64,000 nt of DNA. Source: Zingiber officinale. Lineage: Eukaryota; Streptophyta; Magnoliopsida; Zingiberales; Zingiberaceae. Below the pieces are notes generated by a model, which was not told the DNA's origin, ran no database searches, and saw only the letters and a list, made by a program, of their open reading frames with translations. The first letter of the stretch is position 1. Every line of letters starts with the position of its first letter. A program made the translations under genes and the position numbers. The stretch spans positions 104,763,712 through 104,827,711 of the forward strand of contig NC_055991.1 in the NCBI RefSeq assembly GCF_018446385.1. Reading direction: 5' to 3'. Positions 46,801 to 58,084 of the stretch are shown one piece after another.

Positions 46801-49800
46801 ATGTGTAGATATTTCAACAAGTCCAATCAAAATAGAAGAATATTTTATAGAATTTTTAAAAGTAGATGATACATCAGGAAAAGGTCTTTTTGATACGCTT
46901 ATTAATATAATAAAGAAAATTGAACTGGATGTGAATGACATAAGAGGATAAGGATATGATAATGGAGCTAATATGAAGGGTAAACAACAAGGTGTACAAA
47001 AGAGATTGTTAGATATAAATTCTAGGGCTTTTTATACACCATGTGGTTGTCATAGTCTTAATTTAGTACTATGTGATATGGCTAATTCTTGTCCTAGTGC
47101 TATAACATTTTTTGGTGTGATACAACGTATTTACTCATTATTTTCTTCTTCTACAAAAAGATGGAAAATTTTACAAGACCATGTTTCTAATTTAACTCTT
47201 AAACCATTATCACAAACACGTTGGGAAAGTCATCTTGAAAGCGTTAAAGCAATAAAATATCAAGCTCCACAGATAAAAGAAGCTTTATATAAACTTGCAG
47301 AAACTAGTGATGATCCTAAAACAAAAAGTGAAGCAAATTCTTTAGCAACATATGAGTTTGAAAATTTTGAATTTCTATTAGGTATGGTTATTTGGTATGA
47401 TATATTATTTGCAGTTAACACTGTTAGTAAATTTTTACAATATAAAGATATGAACATTGCTATTGCATTAGATCAGTTAAAAGGTCTTGTTTCTTTTTTT
47501 AATGATTATAGAGAAAATAGATTTATATCCGCTATGATTTCTGCTAAAGAGATTGCAAATGAAATGAATATAGAACCAAAATTTCGTGAAAAACGTGTAA
47601 TTAGAAGAAATAAACGATTTGATGAGAATAAAATTAATGAAGTGAAGCTTTCACCTGAAGAATCTTTTAAAATTAATTACTTTCATTATATTATTGACCA
47701 TGTCATTTCTTCACTTCAAAGTAGATTTGAACAATTGAAAATATATGAAGATAATTTTAATTTTTTATATGATGTAGAAAAGTTAAAATTGCTTGATGAT
47801 GAGTTTTTAAAAATAAAGTGTTTAAATCTTGAAAACTTTTTAAAACATGACATGTTATTTGATATTGATGGTTTAGATTTATTTTTAGAATTAAAAGTTT
47901 TAAGAGAAATAATAAATCCAGAATTAAAAACCGCACTTGAGGTATTGAACCTTATAAAAAAATTAAATTCTTTTCCAAATGCATGGATAGCTTATAGAAT
48001 ATTATTAACTATATCTGTTAGTGTAGCTTCGGCAGAAAGAAGTTTTTCAAAATTAAAATTAATAAAGTCTTATTTACGTTCAACAATGTCTCAAGAAAGA
48101 TTAAATAATCTAGCAATTTTATCAATTGAAAAAAAAATATTATCAAAACTCGAATATAAAGATTTAATTACTAATTTTGCATCTCAAAAAGTTAGAAAAC
48201 TAAATTTTACATAAAAAATTATTTTAAATTAATAGTTTATTTTAAATTAATAGTTTATTTTTTTTAAAATTTTTTTTTAAACCCACCATTGTCGGTCCCA
48301 AGTCCGAATAAAAAAGGGTGAGGGAAAATTTTTTTAAAAAAAAATATTAAAGGACTAAATATTTTTTTTTGGCCTAGGGCCTCATAGAACCTTGAGACGG
48401 CCCTGCATATATTAAATAACAACTCTAATAACATGTGTTTAGGTACCACAACAACAAGTACAATAGTGACAATCTCAATCCAAGTGGATCCTACCCATTT
48501 AGTCATAATATTCCCTCGGACTCCATGGTATAATCATACATATAATAAACACCGGTGATACGACGCATGATAGTGGGGTCGGATAGTGGATGTGGTCGGA
48601 AGTCAAGCCCACGGGGCAGTCAGAAGTCAAGTCTACGTGGAGGTCAAAAGTCTGGCCTACGTGGGATTCAAAAGGCCAGGCTACGGGATGGACCTGGTCG
48701 GGCACAAGTGACATTCCGGAGTAAGGCCTACATGGCGAGTAGGAACTCGGAAGCCAAGGATGACAGGTCAGGATTTACGGACTTACGAGTTGGAATACCC
48801 GGACAAGGCGTACAGGTCGTGATGTGCAAACCAAGGATGACAGGTCAAGACTTACGGACTTATGGGTCGGGATACCTGGACAAGGCGTACAGGTCGTGAT
48901 GTGGACGTGGGATTCAAAGGGCTGGGCTACGGGATGGACCTGGTCGGGCACAAGTGACATTCCAGAGTTAGGCCTACATGGCAAGTAGGAACTCGGAAGC
49001 CACGACCTGTGCAAACCAAGGATGACAGGTCAGGACTTACGGACTTACGGGTCGGGATACCCGGACAAGGCGTACAGATCGTGATGTGCAAACCAAGGAT
49101 GACAGGTCAGGACTTACGGACTTGCGAGTCGGGATACCCGGACAAGGCGTAGAGGTCGTGATGTGCAAACCAAAGATGACAGGTCAGGACTTACGGACTT
49201 ATGGGTCGGGATACCCGGACAAGGCGTACAGGTCGTGATGTGCAAACCAAGGATGACAGGTCAGGACTTACGGGCTTATGGGTCGGGATACCCGGACAAG
49301 GCGTACAGGTCGTGATGTGCACGTGGGATTCAAAGGGCCAGACTATGGGATGGGTTTGGTTGGGCACAAGTGGCATTCCGGAGTTAGGCCTACATGGCGA
49401 GTAGGAACTCGGAAGCCAAGGATGACAGGTTAGGACTTACGGACTTACGGGTCGGGATACTCGGACAAGGCATACAGGTCGTGATGTGCAAACTAAGGAT
49501 GACAGGTTAGGACTTACGGGTCGGGATACCCAGACAAGGCGTACAGGTCGTGATGTGCAAACTAAGGATGACAGGTTAGGACTTACGGGTCGGGATACCC
49601 GGACAAGGCGTACAGGTCGTGATGTGCAAACCAACGATGACAGGTCAGGACTTACGGACTTACGGGTCGGTATACCCAGACAAGGTGTACAGGTCATGAT
49701 GTGCAAACCAAGGATGATAAGTTAGGACTTACGGACTTACGGGTCGGGATACCAGGACCAAAGCGTACATGTCGGAATATGTAAGCCAAGGATTACAGAG

Positions 49801-52800
49801 CAGGACTTATCGACTGGCGGAATAGGATACCAGGACCAAAGCGTACAGGTCGGAATATGCAAGCCAAGGATTACAGGGCAGGACTTATAAACTAACGGAA
49901 CAGGATACCAGGACCAAAGTGTACAGGTCGGAATATGCAAGCCAAGGATTACAGGGCAGGACTTATAGACTGACGGAACAGGATACTAGGACCAAAGCGT
50001 ACAGGTCGGAATATGCAAGCCAAGGATTACAGGGCAGGAATTATAGACTTGCGGTGCAGGATACACATACCAAAACGTACCGGTCGGAATATGCAAGCCA
50101 TGGATTACAGGTTAGGAATTATAGACCGGCGGAGTAGGATACATGGACCAGAGAAGTACAGGCCGGGATCTACAGGACAAGATACGCAGAACAGGATACA
50201 CGGACCAGAGTCAGGATATGTGGATAAAGGCTTACAGGTTGGGGTATGTTACAGAATAGGGCCGTGCATACGAGATGAGATTTAAGGAACAACAAGCAAA
50301 GACCTCGATTGGCAGGACGGTAGGCATAGGCCTAGATCTACTGAGATAGATTGAATAGCAAATACAGGGCGAGACGTACAAATCTGGATTTATGGGACAA
50401 CAAACACAAGCCGGGGATTGCGCCAGGCAATGCAGGTCTGGGCCTACATGTCAAGATTTACAGGTACGAAGACCCAGTCTAAGGTTAACAGACCAGAGCG
50501 GACAGGCACTACACGACAATTAAGCAGAGAATCGTAACAACCGGTCAGAGAATAATCACCACTTGTGGGAATATGCTAATGGTCTGTTGTTCGTTGCCTC
50601 TTGATCCTTCCTCAGACCTATAGAAAGATGTCACGTGTCATTCACCGTCAGACCGCCAGACAAATCCTGAGACCCGACATTCCCTGACACTCGTCAGACT
50701 CCAGAAGTATCCACTGCCATATAAAAAGGGAGACTTTGTCTCTATGCAGGTACGTTTACTCATCTTTTCATTCTCGTCTTTTACTTTTCGTCCTTTAACT
50801 GTTCTTCTGGGGAAAAAGTACCTGACTTGAGCGTTGGAGGGCCTAACCCTGGTTCTTGGTCTCTAACGTAGAGGCGGCTTGTCTGAGTGTGCGCAGAACC
50901 CTTGCATCGTCATTGTCGTCATCGCCCCCCGTCATCCGCCCGTGGGAACCTTTCCAGGAGGTACCAGGTCACCTAGGCGCTTCCACGACTTTCCGTCAAC
51001 ACCGGCGACAGCGCGGCCAGTCTCTATCCGACTCAGCTTCCGTACGGGATCAAAGGATCAAGATCAAGTAGTCCTAAATGATGATTTGAAGAGAATAACC
51101 TAGTGGGATATACTACCCCTAGGAAGTGATTTCTATCAAGTATAGGTAAGTATGATCTCACTAACATATATGCCCTTACACAAGTATACAACTATACTAC
51201 ATATGATATCAATAACCTTAAGGTAAAAGCCTACGTATATAATCATATTATAATATAAATGCACAAATAAAAGTTTATAACTAGACTATGGTCTGGTAAT
51301 GTCATGCATATATATAACCAACCTAATCATGAATAACAACTGAGACAGACTACGTAGATATCCAATAGATCAAAATATAAGGGCAAGCAATACAGTATCA
51401 AACTCAAGAACCAATTTAGAGTAGAGTCAAGGTGAGTAAATCAGTACTACCAAATTTATAAAATAGATCATGTACTAAAGTTAAAGATCTAAAGAAACAA
51501 GTCCAGAAGTACCCGTCTTTATCTGTCGATCGTGCTAAACAATTTCACGTCGAGATGCTTGTCTTGAATCAACATCCTACATCAATATATTTTATTTAGC
51601 TAATTTCATCTGAATTAAATAGCTAAATAAAATTCTCAAAACTAATTAAGGAAAATTCAATCTAACGATCAAGCTCGATTCATCTAATATGCTTGATTGA
51701 GTCATGTCTAATCCAACATTATCACTTCCTTAATTGATCACACATACCTATTTCATCTGATATCTCAATTAATTATCTAACTATTTCACAACTTCATTAG
51801 ATTGAGTTTATACATGCATCATCTCTAAAACCCTCCCAAGCAATTTAGATTTAATCATAATTAAATATCACAATCCATCGCTAACTCATCTTTTAATTTC
51901 CTCAATTCAGAATGAACTCAATTTCTTATTAATCCCATAACCAAAAACTGAAATTAGATCTTGATTATTACCTAATCTACCTGGAGATGGTGGCTGTGAT
52001 GGTCGGAGACGAAACAGAGAGGCTCTTCGAGAGGGACTCGAAGATGCTACCGGACATGTAAAGAGGAAACAACTGGCTGGCTGAAATGCTCACCAACAGG
52101 GATGGCCGAAGCTACATCAATCTGTCAACCAACTTAGCACAAACGCCCCCAACAGAAAATGGGATTCAGATCTCTGCCAGTCTAATACAAAGCATACCTT
52201 ATCTATTTCTATGCCGGCAGCTCCCTCTTGACGGAGACCAAATGGAAGACTGCTGACGAGATGGATGAAGAGGAAACCAGCAGTGGTATCCTGGTATTAG
52301 AGCATGGAAGGGTGAGAGACCCGTCTGCTAGCGGCCCTTGGGTGTCCGTGGCCAGAAGTGGAAGACCGACGACCGATCAAAGCTTGGGTGACCGGCATCG
52401 TCGCAAGTGCAGTGCTAGGGCACGACGATAGCGACACTTTGTTCTTCGACAAAGCTAATCATACCCGAGTTTGCCTGAATTGGAGACGGTAGAGGGGCGT
52501 GGGCGGAGCACCAACGGTGGCCTCACTGCGCTGGCTGCTTCGACGGTGAGGGAGAATCGCGAGAAGGGAGGGCACAAATCGAAAATAGGGCTTGGTTTCC
52601 CCTCTTGGCCAATGACCAACTTGCGCAGCGGCGACTCAGAGAGGATGGAAAAGAGGCAGACAATGGCGGCGATCGGGCGTTGGCCGTGGTGGTCAGCAGC
52701 GGCGAGATCGCGAGGGAGGGCGTTGTCTGGATCTAGAAGAAATCAAAGAGAGGAGTCGGCGGTCAGCAAATGGGAATAAAACTTAGGTTTTAATTTCTTA

Positions 52801-54902
52801 TACGTAGGTTAAACAAAACAATTAAATCCAACTTAATTGGGTATTCCAAATAGACTTTCTCTAAGCCCGATAGCTCTATCCCTTCAAAATATGTCATATG
52901 AGCTCCAATTAAAAATTTCTAAAAATTTTCAAAAATTTCAATAAGGTTATTTCTCCAATAATATTTATTATTTTATTATTATTTATCATCGTATCTAACA
53001 GTTTAGCTGTCGTCTCAATGTTAAAGTGTTTGTCAAAGTACTCCAGCCTAGCTGATTTAACAATTGGCAAGTGAAAAGAATTTTCCTAAGCTAATTTAGA
53101 TATTTAATTTTATATTAAAAGATTACGTCTGCATGTGACCATTATCTTGAACATATTGATAGTCAATTCTCTTAACATTGTTCAGCAAATGAAAACTCAA
53201 TAGGATTTACTACTCCTTTTACTAACCAGTATCCTTTTTCTGCTTGGATTTATTATGGTGTTTTTTTTTTCTCCGCAACAGGAATCTGAAGGCACTTGAT
53301 CTGCATGAAAATGAAGTGGAGGAGAATTGTATAAACTGGATATCTCATTTTCCAGAATCCTTTACTTCCCTGGTTACTCTTAACATTTCATGCCTGGATG
53401 GTGAGATGAATGTATCTATTCTTGAGCGCCTCATTAGCAGATGTCCCAATCTCAAAACCCTTAGACTCAATCATGTCACTCCTCTAGAAAAACTTGTTGG
53501 CCTTCTACACGTGGCTCCACAGCTGGTAGACCTTGGAATTGGCATGCTCATAGGAGAAGGTCATCCAGGACTTTTCTCCAAGCTTGAATCTGCTTTTGCT
53601 CACTTAAAACATCTGAAGAACCTATCTGGTATATGGGAAGCTGGACCATTATACTTCCCAGCAATATATTCAATTTGTGAAGGTCTTACAGCACTGCACC
53701 TCTGTGATTCTGGCATACAAACACCGGAGCTCTCAAAAGTGGTTAGCCGGTGTAAAAATCTTCAACAGCTATGGGTATATCTTCATGGCCTCGTCTAATT
53801 AATATCGTTTTCTTCATTTGGAACAATTTCATCTTTTTGATATGCTATCCAGCTATTGCAGTGATAGGATCTTACTTTTACTTACATATGCATGGTTTTT
53901 TATTCCTTATTTATAGTTTGTCTTTTCTCTGTGTACATCTTTTCATACAATTCACAATTGGCAGACTCTTAAATTGTTATTGTTGGTTTTATTCTTTTCT
54001 GCAGGAATGAATTTTATTAGTACTGTCACCACTCACCAAAAAGTCTATATGATGGTTTTATTTCCCTGATACTATGTTGTGCTTCTGTTTGTGTATGCAT
54101 ATTAACAAGGGACATGCTTTGTCAGGCTATGGACTTAATCGAGGACGATGGGCTTATTGCTGTGGCATCATCTTGCAAACTCCTCCGAGAATTGCGAATA
54201 TTTCCTTCTGATCCACATGGTTTGGCGCAACCTGTCTCTCTCACAGAATATGGCCTTATTGCTGTCTCTTCTGGTTGCGTTATGCTTGAGTCTATTCTCT
54301 ATTTTTGCCGGCAAATGACTAATTCTGCCCTCCTTACTATTGCTAATAATCGCCCCAATCTCACATGCTTCCGGCTCTGCATCATCGAGCCTTGCACCCC
54401 TGATTATATTACTCTAGAACCTCTAGATGCTGGCTTTGGGGCTATTGTTGAATCCTGCAAGGACCTCCGACGTCTCTCCATATCTGGTCTTCTTACTGAT
54501 CGTGTGTTCAAAACCATTGGGGCTTCAGCAAATCATCTTGAGATGCTCTCTGTTGCTTTTGCTGGTAATAGTGATGCAGGTCTTCATTACATTCTATCTG
54601 GTTGTAAGAAATTACGCAAGCTGGAAATTAGGGACTGCCCATTTGGGGATAAGGCACTGTTGGACAATGCAGATAAACTGGAGACAATGCGATCCCTTTG
54701 GATGTCATCATGCTCTGTGTCACTGGGGGCATGCAGATTGTTAGCTAAGAAGATGCCACGGCTTAACGTGGAGGTTATTGATGAGAATGGAGGAGGGTCG
54801 TTCGAGTCATGGTCTGATGATTGCCTTGTGGAAAAACTCTACATTTACAGAACTATTACTGGCCCGAGAACTGATGCCCCACCTTTTGTTTTGACTGTTT
54901 AA
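40892..54902 (+). CDS. TIR1: TIR1/AFB-type auxin receptor F-box protein, 3 exons, 580 aa
   Basis: The protein is the substrate-binding subunit of an SCF E3 ligase. With auxin and InsP6 it captures Aux/IAA repressors in the nucleus. Exons are 40892-41364, 53282-53774 and 54126-54902; codons join exactly (AG+G, then TGG/GCT), at the usual positions for this family. The F-box is at about residues 9-50 ([32 protein letters not shown]). KGKPHFADF (76-84) holds the His and two Phe of the auxin/InsP6 site. LRRs follow, with [44 protein letters not shown] and [14 protein letters not shown]. It looks closer to TIR1/AFB1 than to AFB2/3 or AFB4/5. Length is near the 594 of Arabidopsis TIR1. Oddities: Cys403 where TIR1 has Arg401, His353 where TIR1 has Phe351, and an 11.9-kb first intron filled by transposons. 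The orthologue name is by resemblance only. Confidence 0.9.
42320..42907. mobile_element. MITE-like inverted-repeat element in TIR1 intron 1, with GC-rich core
   Basis: The left end AGACCATGGTTTAAAATCTCG pairs with the right end read in reverse, TAGACCATGATTTCAAATCTC. The interior has AT-rich DNA and a GC-rich minisatellite (about 42605-42815). No target duplication was identified. Confidence 0.5.
42605..42815. repeat. About 33-bp GC-rich minisatellite
   Basis: Five to six imperfect units of the form 'gtcgccggacctgcgcgacgc...cggatgc' follow one another. The frames open across it are repeat by-products. Confidence 0.75.
44085..44365. repeat. About 65-bp tandem repeats inside LTR copy B
   Basis: Five imperfect units centre on GGGAGAAYGCTCTACCACGGATGGTC, with 'actgtctacgggagaa' between units. 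Confidence 0.85.
44650..44657. repeat. 8-bp target duplication of the hAT element, left
   Basis: CATATATT, repeated exactly at 48406-48413. Confidence 0.92.
44658..48405 (+). mobile_element. hAT transposon, 3748 bp, nearly intact
   Basis: Short imperfect terminal inverted repeats CAGGCCCGGCTGAAGG and CAGGGCCGTCTCAAGG are flanked by the perfect 8-bp duplication CATATATT. The subterminal parts of both ends share GGCCTAGGGCCTC-like blocks. The interior encodes a TTF zinc-finger/hAT transposase, broken only by one stop codon. It is inserted in LTR copy B. Confidence 0.93.
45680..48214 (+). pseudogene. hAT transposase (TTF-type zinc finger, hAT dimerisation domain) with one in-frame stop
   Basis: A single 845-codon frame is open from 45680 to 48214 except for a TAA at 46949-46951 (codon 424), after DVNDIRG and before [11 protein letters not shown]. 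Order: an Asn/Glu-rich N-terminus; a TTF-type zinc finger (about residues 150-235: [20 protein letters not shown]...CCDW...[10 protein letters not shown]); a DUF4371-like region and RNase H-like core ([16 protein letters not shown]); then the C-terminal dimerisation domain [20 protein letters not shown]. The protein resembles plant 'zinc finger MYM-type 1-like' hAT proteins and would cut and paste the element. AT-rich codon use contrasts with the host gene. The stop may be a real nonsense mutation or an assembly error; no other damage is visible. Confidence 0.88.
48590..49770. repeat. About 77-bp minisatellite, subfamily 1
   Basis: Roughly twelve units contain GTGCAAACCAAGGATGACAG and ACTTACGGGTCGGGATACCC; 'gacaaggcgtacaggtcgtgat' closes each. 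Some units are 68 bp, and a longer variant with 'gggctgggctacgggatgg' occurs three times (about 48660, 48905, 49325). Frames open across it on both strands are artefacts. Confidence 0.9.
49750..50150. repeat. About 78-bp minisatellite, subfamily 2
   Basis: About five units contain GTCGGAATATGCAAGCCAAGG and CAGGGCAGGACTTATAGAC, with 'aggataccaggaccaaag' joining them. They clearly derive from the same ancestor as subfamily 1 and adjoin it directly. Confidence 0.9.
51053..53000 (-). other. Remaining body of LTR copy B, 5' part in its own orientation
   Basis: AT-rich DNA, then a GC-rich patch (about 51985-52790) that yields frames of no known family, then the LTR start. The GC-rich patch matches that of copy C near 58660-58800 in words such as 'gcgacgatcggg' and 'gcgagatcgcgaggga'. 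So it is LTR sequence, not a host exon. Confidence 0.6.
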
Positions 54903-57900
54903 GGTGAAATCAGGTATTAAGGAAGTGATATTATCTTTATCTTGTTTATCAACCTAATTGGCTTTCCAGTAGTCAAGCTCATTTTTTTTGAAATGATGGG
55001 AAAGCAGTCAGTTTATAGTATCAAGTGCAGCATGATTATGGTTTTAGATTTCAATCACTGAAAGTTATCATGAATTTTACTTTTGATTGTCACTTATCAA
55101 TGAGTTGTGGGACTATATGAGCTATATATGGTTTAATATATTGAGGGTAATGTCACCACCAAATAGTGCACTCGCAACATCGTGCAGAACAACTCTTTTA
55201 GCCCTGTATTTAACTCTCCTTTAGCAGTGGCAATTTGTTGTATTTATAAGAAATCTTGAAATTCCTAATAAAAAACAATCATGTCATGTGATCTCACTTT
55301 GGTGTAGATTATTATTGTTGCAGAACCTTAGAAAATGTTTTGCATTTACAACTTGACGAAATGATCTTGCAAGGTACATTTAGATCATCGATTTAAACAA
55401 TGGACATCATATGTATTCATCCACTGAGAAAATGCGTTCATTTATTAGTCTTAATTGTCAAGAAAATGCTCAAGTTTGAATAAGTGATAGTTTATTTATT
55501 TAAATTTATATTCTCTTACTAACTAGTTCATGATATTTTTAGGTTGACCCAATCTAGAATGATATTATTAGTTGATATTATGTTAAGCCTGCAAGGTTCA
55601 ATGATGTTTTTATTATCGTACAAGTTCATTTTGAAATACTAAATCACGTCTAAAATTACATCTATTGTAATAAAATGCGGTGATTCATATACAAAATATA
55701 TTAAGATATTACATAGAATGCATCTACTACGGAAATCTTTGAATTCCTTTCTTGCATTGTTTAAGTTCATTGTTTAGGCTTATTACTACTCACAAAGCAG
55801 TAACTTTTGTTACAGGCATTTGTCTCTTGTCGAAACATTTGATTCTCTTTTGAAAATTATTTTGATTTCTTGCATTGTTTATATGGAAATGGAAGTACGA
55901 TTCTGCTCAATTTTTTTCGTCTGGAAAATAATTAAAATACTCCTTTTCTGGAAACCATATTATTTGATATCTTTATAAATGTCGTTGTATCTTCTTGTAA
56001 AGGTTGTTTTTGACCATTTTATGCTCACGTTGTGGTTTTTTAATTTCCTGAGTTTATAATATGTAGTAGATTTGCCAAAACTACTACATGCTATTCTACA
56101 TCAATCGGCAAAAACATCAATTTGTTTATGTAACAGCTTTGCTCAAACTACTACATAAATCAAAACTTTACTAATTTAATAAATAAACACTCATATTTGT
56201 AGAAGATCAATGGATGTTGATCCACAAACTAGAGGGTGTGAATAACATTCTGACTTGCAAAAGCAAACTTTGCTTTCTTTTGCACTTATGCAAGACTAAA
56301 AAATTTATCATCAATTGGTTCTACTTTATAATATAGAATTTATAAAATAACATGTTGCTGAGTTTGTAGAAGCAGCTGTCGGACAACACTTGGTGTCATT
56401 TATCTTAGTGGCAAAAGGTTTTTTGATTCAAATAATCAGCCTCATTGTCATTTATAGAGAGATTTTAAATGATTTTTTGTTTTTTAAAGAGTGACCATTG
56501 TATGAAGAGGGTAGAAATCTGACAAGTATTTCGCTGTCAAGAATTCATCTCTAAATTTTTTTAATGACAACATTCTATGCAATGGCTATTTGTCCATCAC
56601 GTGAGGACTTTGGTCTCATTTATCTCGACCAAACAGAACAATGTTGGCATGAATATCATGTGCAAGGTTATCAAAAAGCACAGTCGCTCCTAGGTAATGG
56701 TGTAATAATTAGACTTTTCAATTATATCTAAGGGATTTAAGCTTTGAGTCTTAGCTACGGTATATTGAGAGATTTTTTTTTTAGTGAAAAATGAGCCTAA
56801 GAATGTTGACTATTTAGATGAATTTTTATTAGTGCTTTTTGATTTATCTTAGTTGTCAGTAAGAAATTTCTGTGAACTGGTTGCTTTTAGAATTAATTGG
56901 TTCGAAGAGTTGGATATTTGGATTATCATAAAAATGGCACAGTTAATACCAAGTATCTAGTTTATATTGATTAATTCTAGGAATGATTGATCTGATTATA
57001 TAAAAAATTTTCATCGACTATTAAGATAAATCATAAAATGCTTTACTCGTTAATATCAAGTAGATAATCCATCAGTATTGTTAGATTAATCATTCATTAA
57101 AAAAATTTTACTCGTTAATTTTTTAAAATTAATAATTCGATCTATAGAGGCCTAGGAACTGAATATACTCAAATGAGAGCTGAGGAGGAAGAGATCCTCC
57201 TCCCCCATTGTTGAATTGGATCATGCATTTTAAATATGTCGTCTAGCAAATTTTCTTTCCATAACGGTACTTAAAGTTTCTTTCCTGTGACTTTCAATGC
57301 AATTAAGGCCTCGTATGATAAATTTTAATACAGTCTGACTCCAGCTTAGGCGGCGTATAATACATTTTAATTTAGTCTAACTCCCTCTAATCTGTGCATT
57401 GGCCGAAGTTTGGTCAAATGTCTTAATATTTTGAATTAAATTAAAATATGATTAAGTCATTATTTAATGATCAAATTATAACTTTATTATTAATTTAGTC
57501 GTTAAACCATAATTTTCTTACAATCCACTTATAAATCAATCTCTAAAATATTTTATCTTTATTAAAATTCAATCTCATCTTAGTATTTATTCTTCTAAAT
57601 GCTTTACTACTCCACACTTGTGAAAGTCCAACTTTTATACACCTTAGCACTATTTTTGAAAAACAGATGACTAAAATTTGTAGAGACTAAATCTAAGCAT
57701 TCCCTTCTTTCACATGATCCCCGTCTGGAAAAACAATTCCAAAATAAACAAAATGAAAGTGACAAGAAATTTACTATTTGGTAAATCGAATCAATAGAAC
57801 CAATAGAAAAGTAGTTCAAACATGGGTCTTCAAGTCTAATTTAATTAATCAAGTTGAATTTGATCAATATTAAATTTTTCAGGCTTAAATCTACTCTCTT

Positions 57901-58084
57901 GATAGATCTTATTGAAGTTATGATCCAGGGTTTCATTATTAGATAGATTTATTTGATACTTGATTTACTACTTTCTTTATTTTTGCATAGATTAGGATGG
58001 ATAGATAAGGACTTAGGCTTGATTGATACTTGACTAGTTAGATCTAGGATTTTTAGAAAAAAAAATTAATATTCATTTTCCTTA
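54903..58084. other. TIR1 3' UTR and intergenic AT-rich DNA
   Basis: An AATAAA near 55267 is a possible polyadenylation signal. The remainder has no recognisable gene. The short frame at 57607-57819 (minus) has no family resemblance. Confidence 0.45.

Larger units (their letters stand above)
48567..51052 (+). mobile_element. Probable nested Tat-like LTR rich in minisatellites
   Basis: The right part has a TATA box (CATATAAAAAGGGAG, about 50719-50733). Downstream is 'GACTTGAGCGTTGGAGGGCC', and the end is TACGGGATCA (51052). These match the promoter-to-end layout of the Tat LTRs at 25065 and 1700-2031. The left limit is guessed at TGATACGACG (48557-48567), just before the minisatellite arrays. 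No matching target duplication was found, so the boundaries are inference. Confidence 0.4.
43339..53000 (-). mobile_element. Solo LTR of Ty3/gypsy family (copy B) in TIR1 intron 1
   Basis: On the minus strand it begins TGTTAGATACG (53000) and ends CTTGGGGCGTGACA (43339), matching the LTR start and end of copies C and A. It is flanked by the exact 5-bp duplication GTTTA (43334-43338 and 53001-53005). No gypsy gag or pol lies inside. It spans 9662 bp, or about 5.9 kb after removing the nested hAT and its target duplication. Its extra length comes from minisatellites and probably another nested LTR. It is antisense to the host gene. Confidence 0.85.

Noticed and set aside
48590..50150. CRISPR-like array of regular repeats
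   Set aside because: There are no unique spacers; whole units repeat head to tail. The DNA is plant nuclear, so this is a minisatellite.
48555..50285. Several plus- and minus-strand frames reading repetitive peptides
   Set aside because: They arise because the minisatellite period lacks stops in some frames. Peptides repeat with the DNA unit and have no start context or homology.
48567..51052. A fully bounded solo LTR with target duplication
   Set aside because: The promoter and end motifs fit, but I could not match flanking 5-mers for any start/end choice. It is kept only as a probable LTR.
52228..52779. Two GC-rich frames as extra exons of the TIR1-like gene
   Set aside because: The sequence belongs to the LTR body shared with copy C. 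The known exon 1-exon 2 junction already joins in frame without it.
53771..54010. 79-codon frame after exon 2 of the TIR1-like gene
   Set aside because: It is intron 2 read-through, with hydrophobic low-complexity translation of T-rich DNA.
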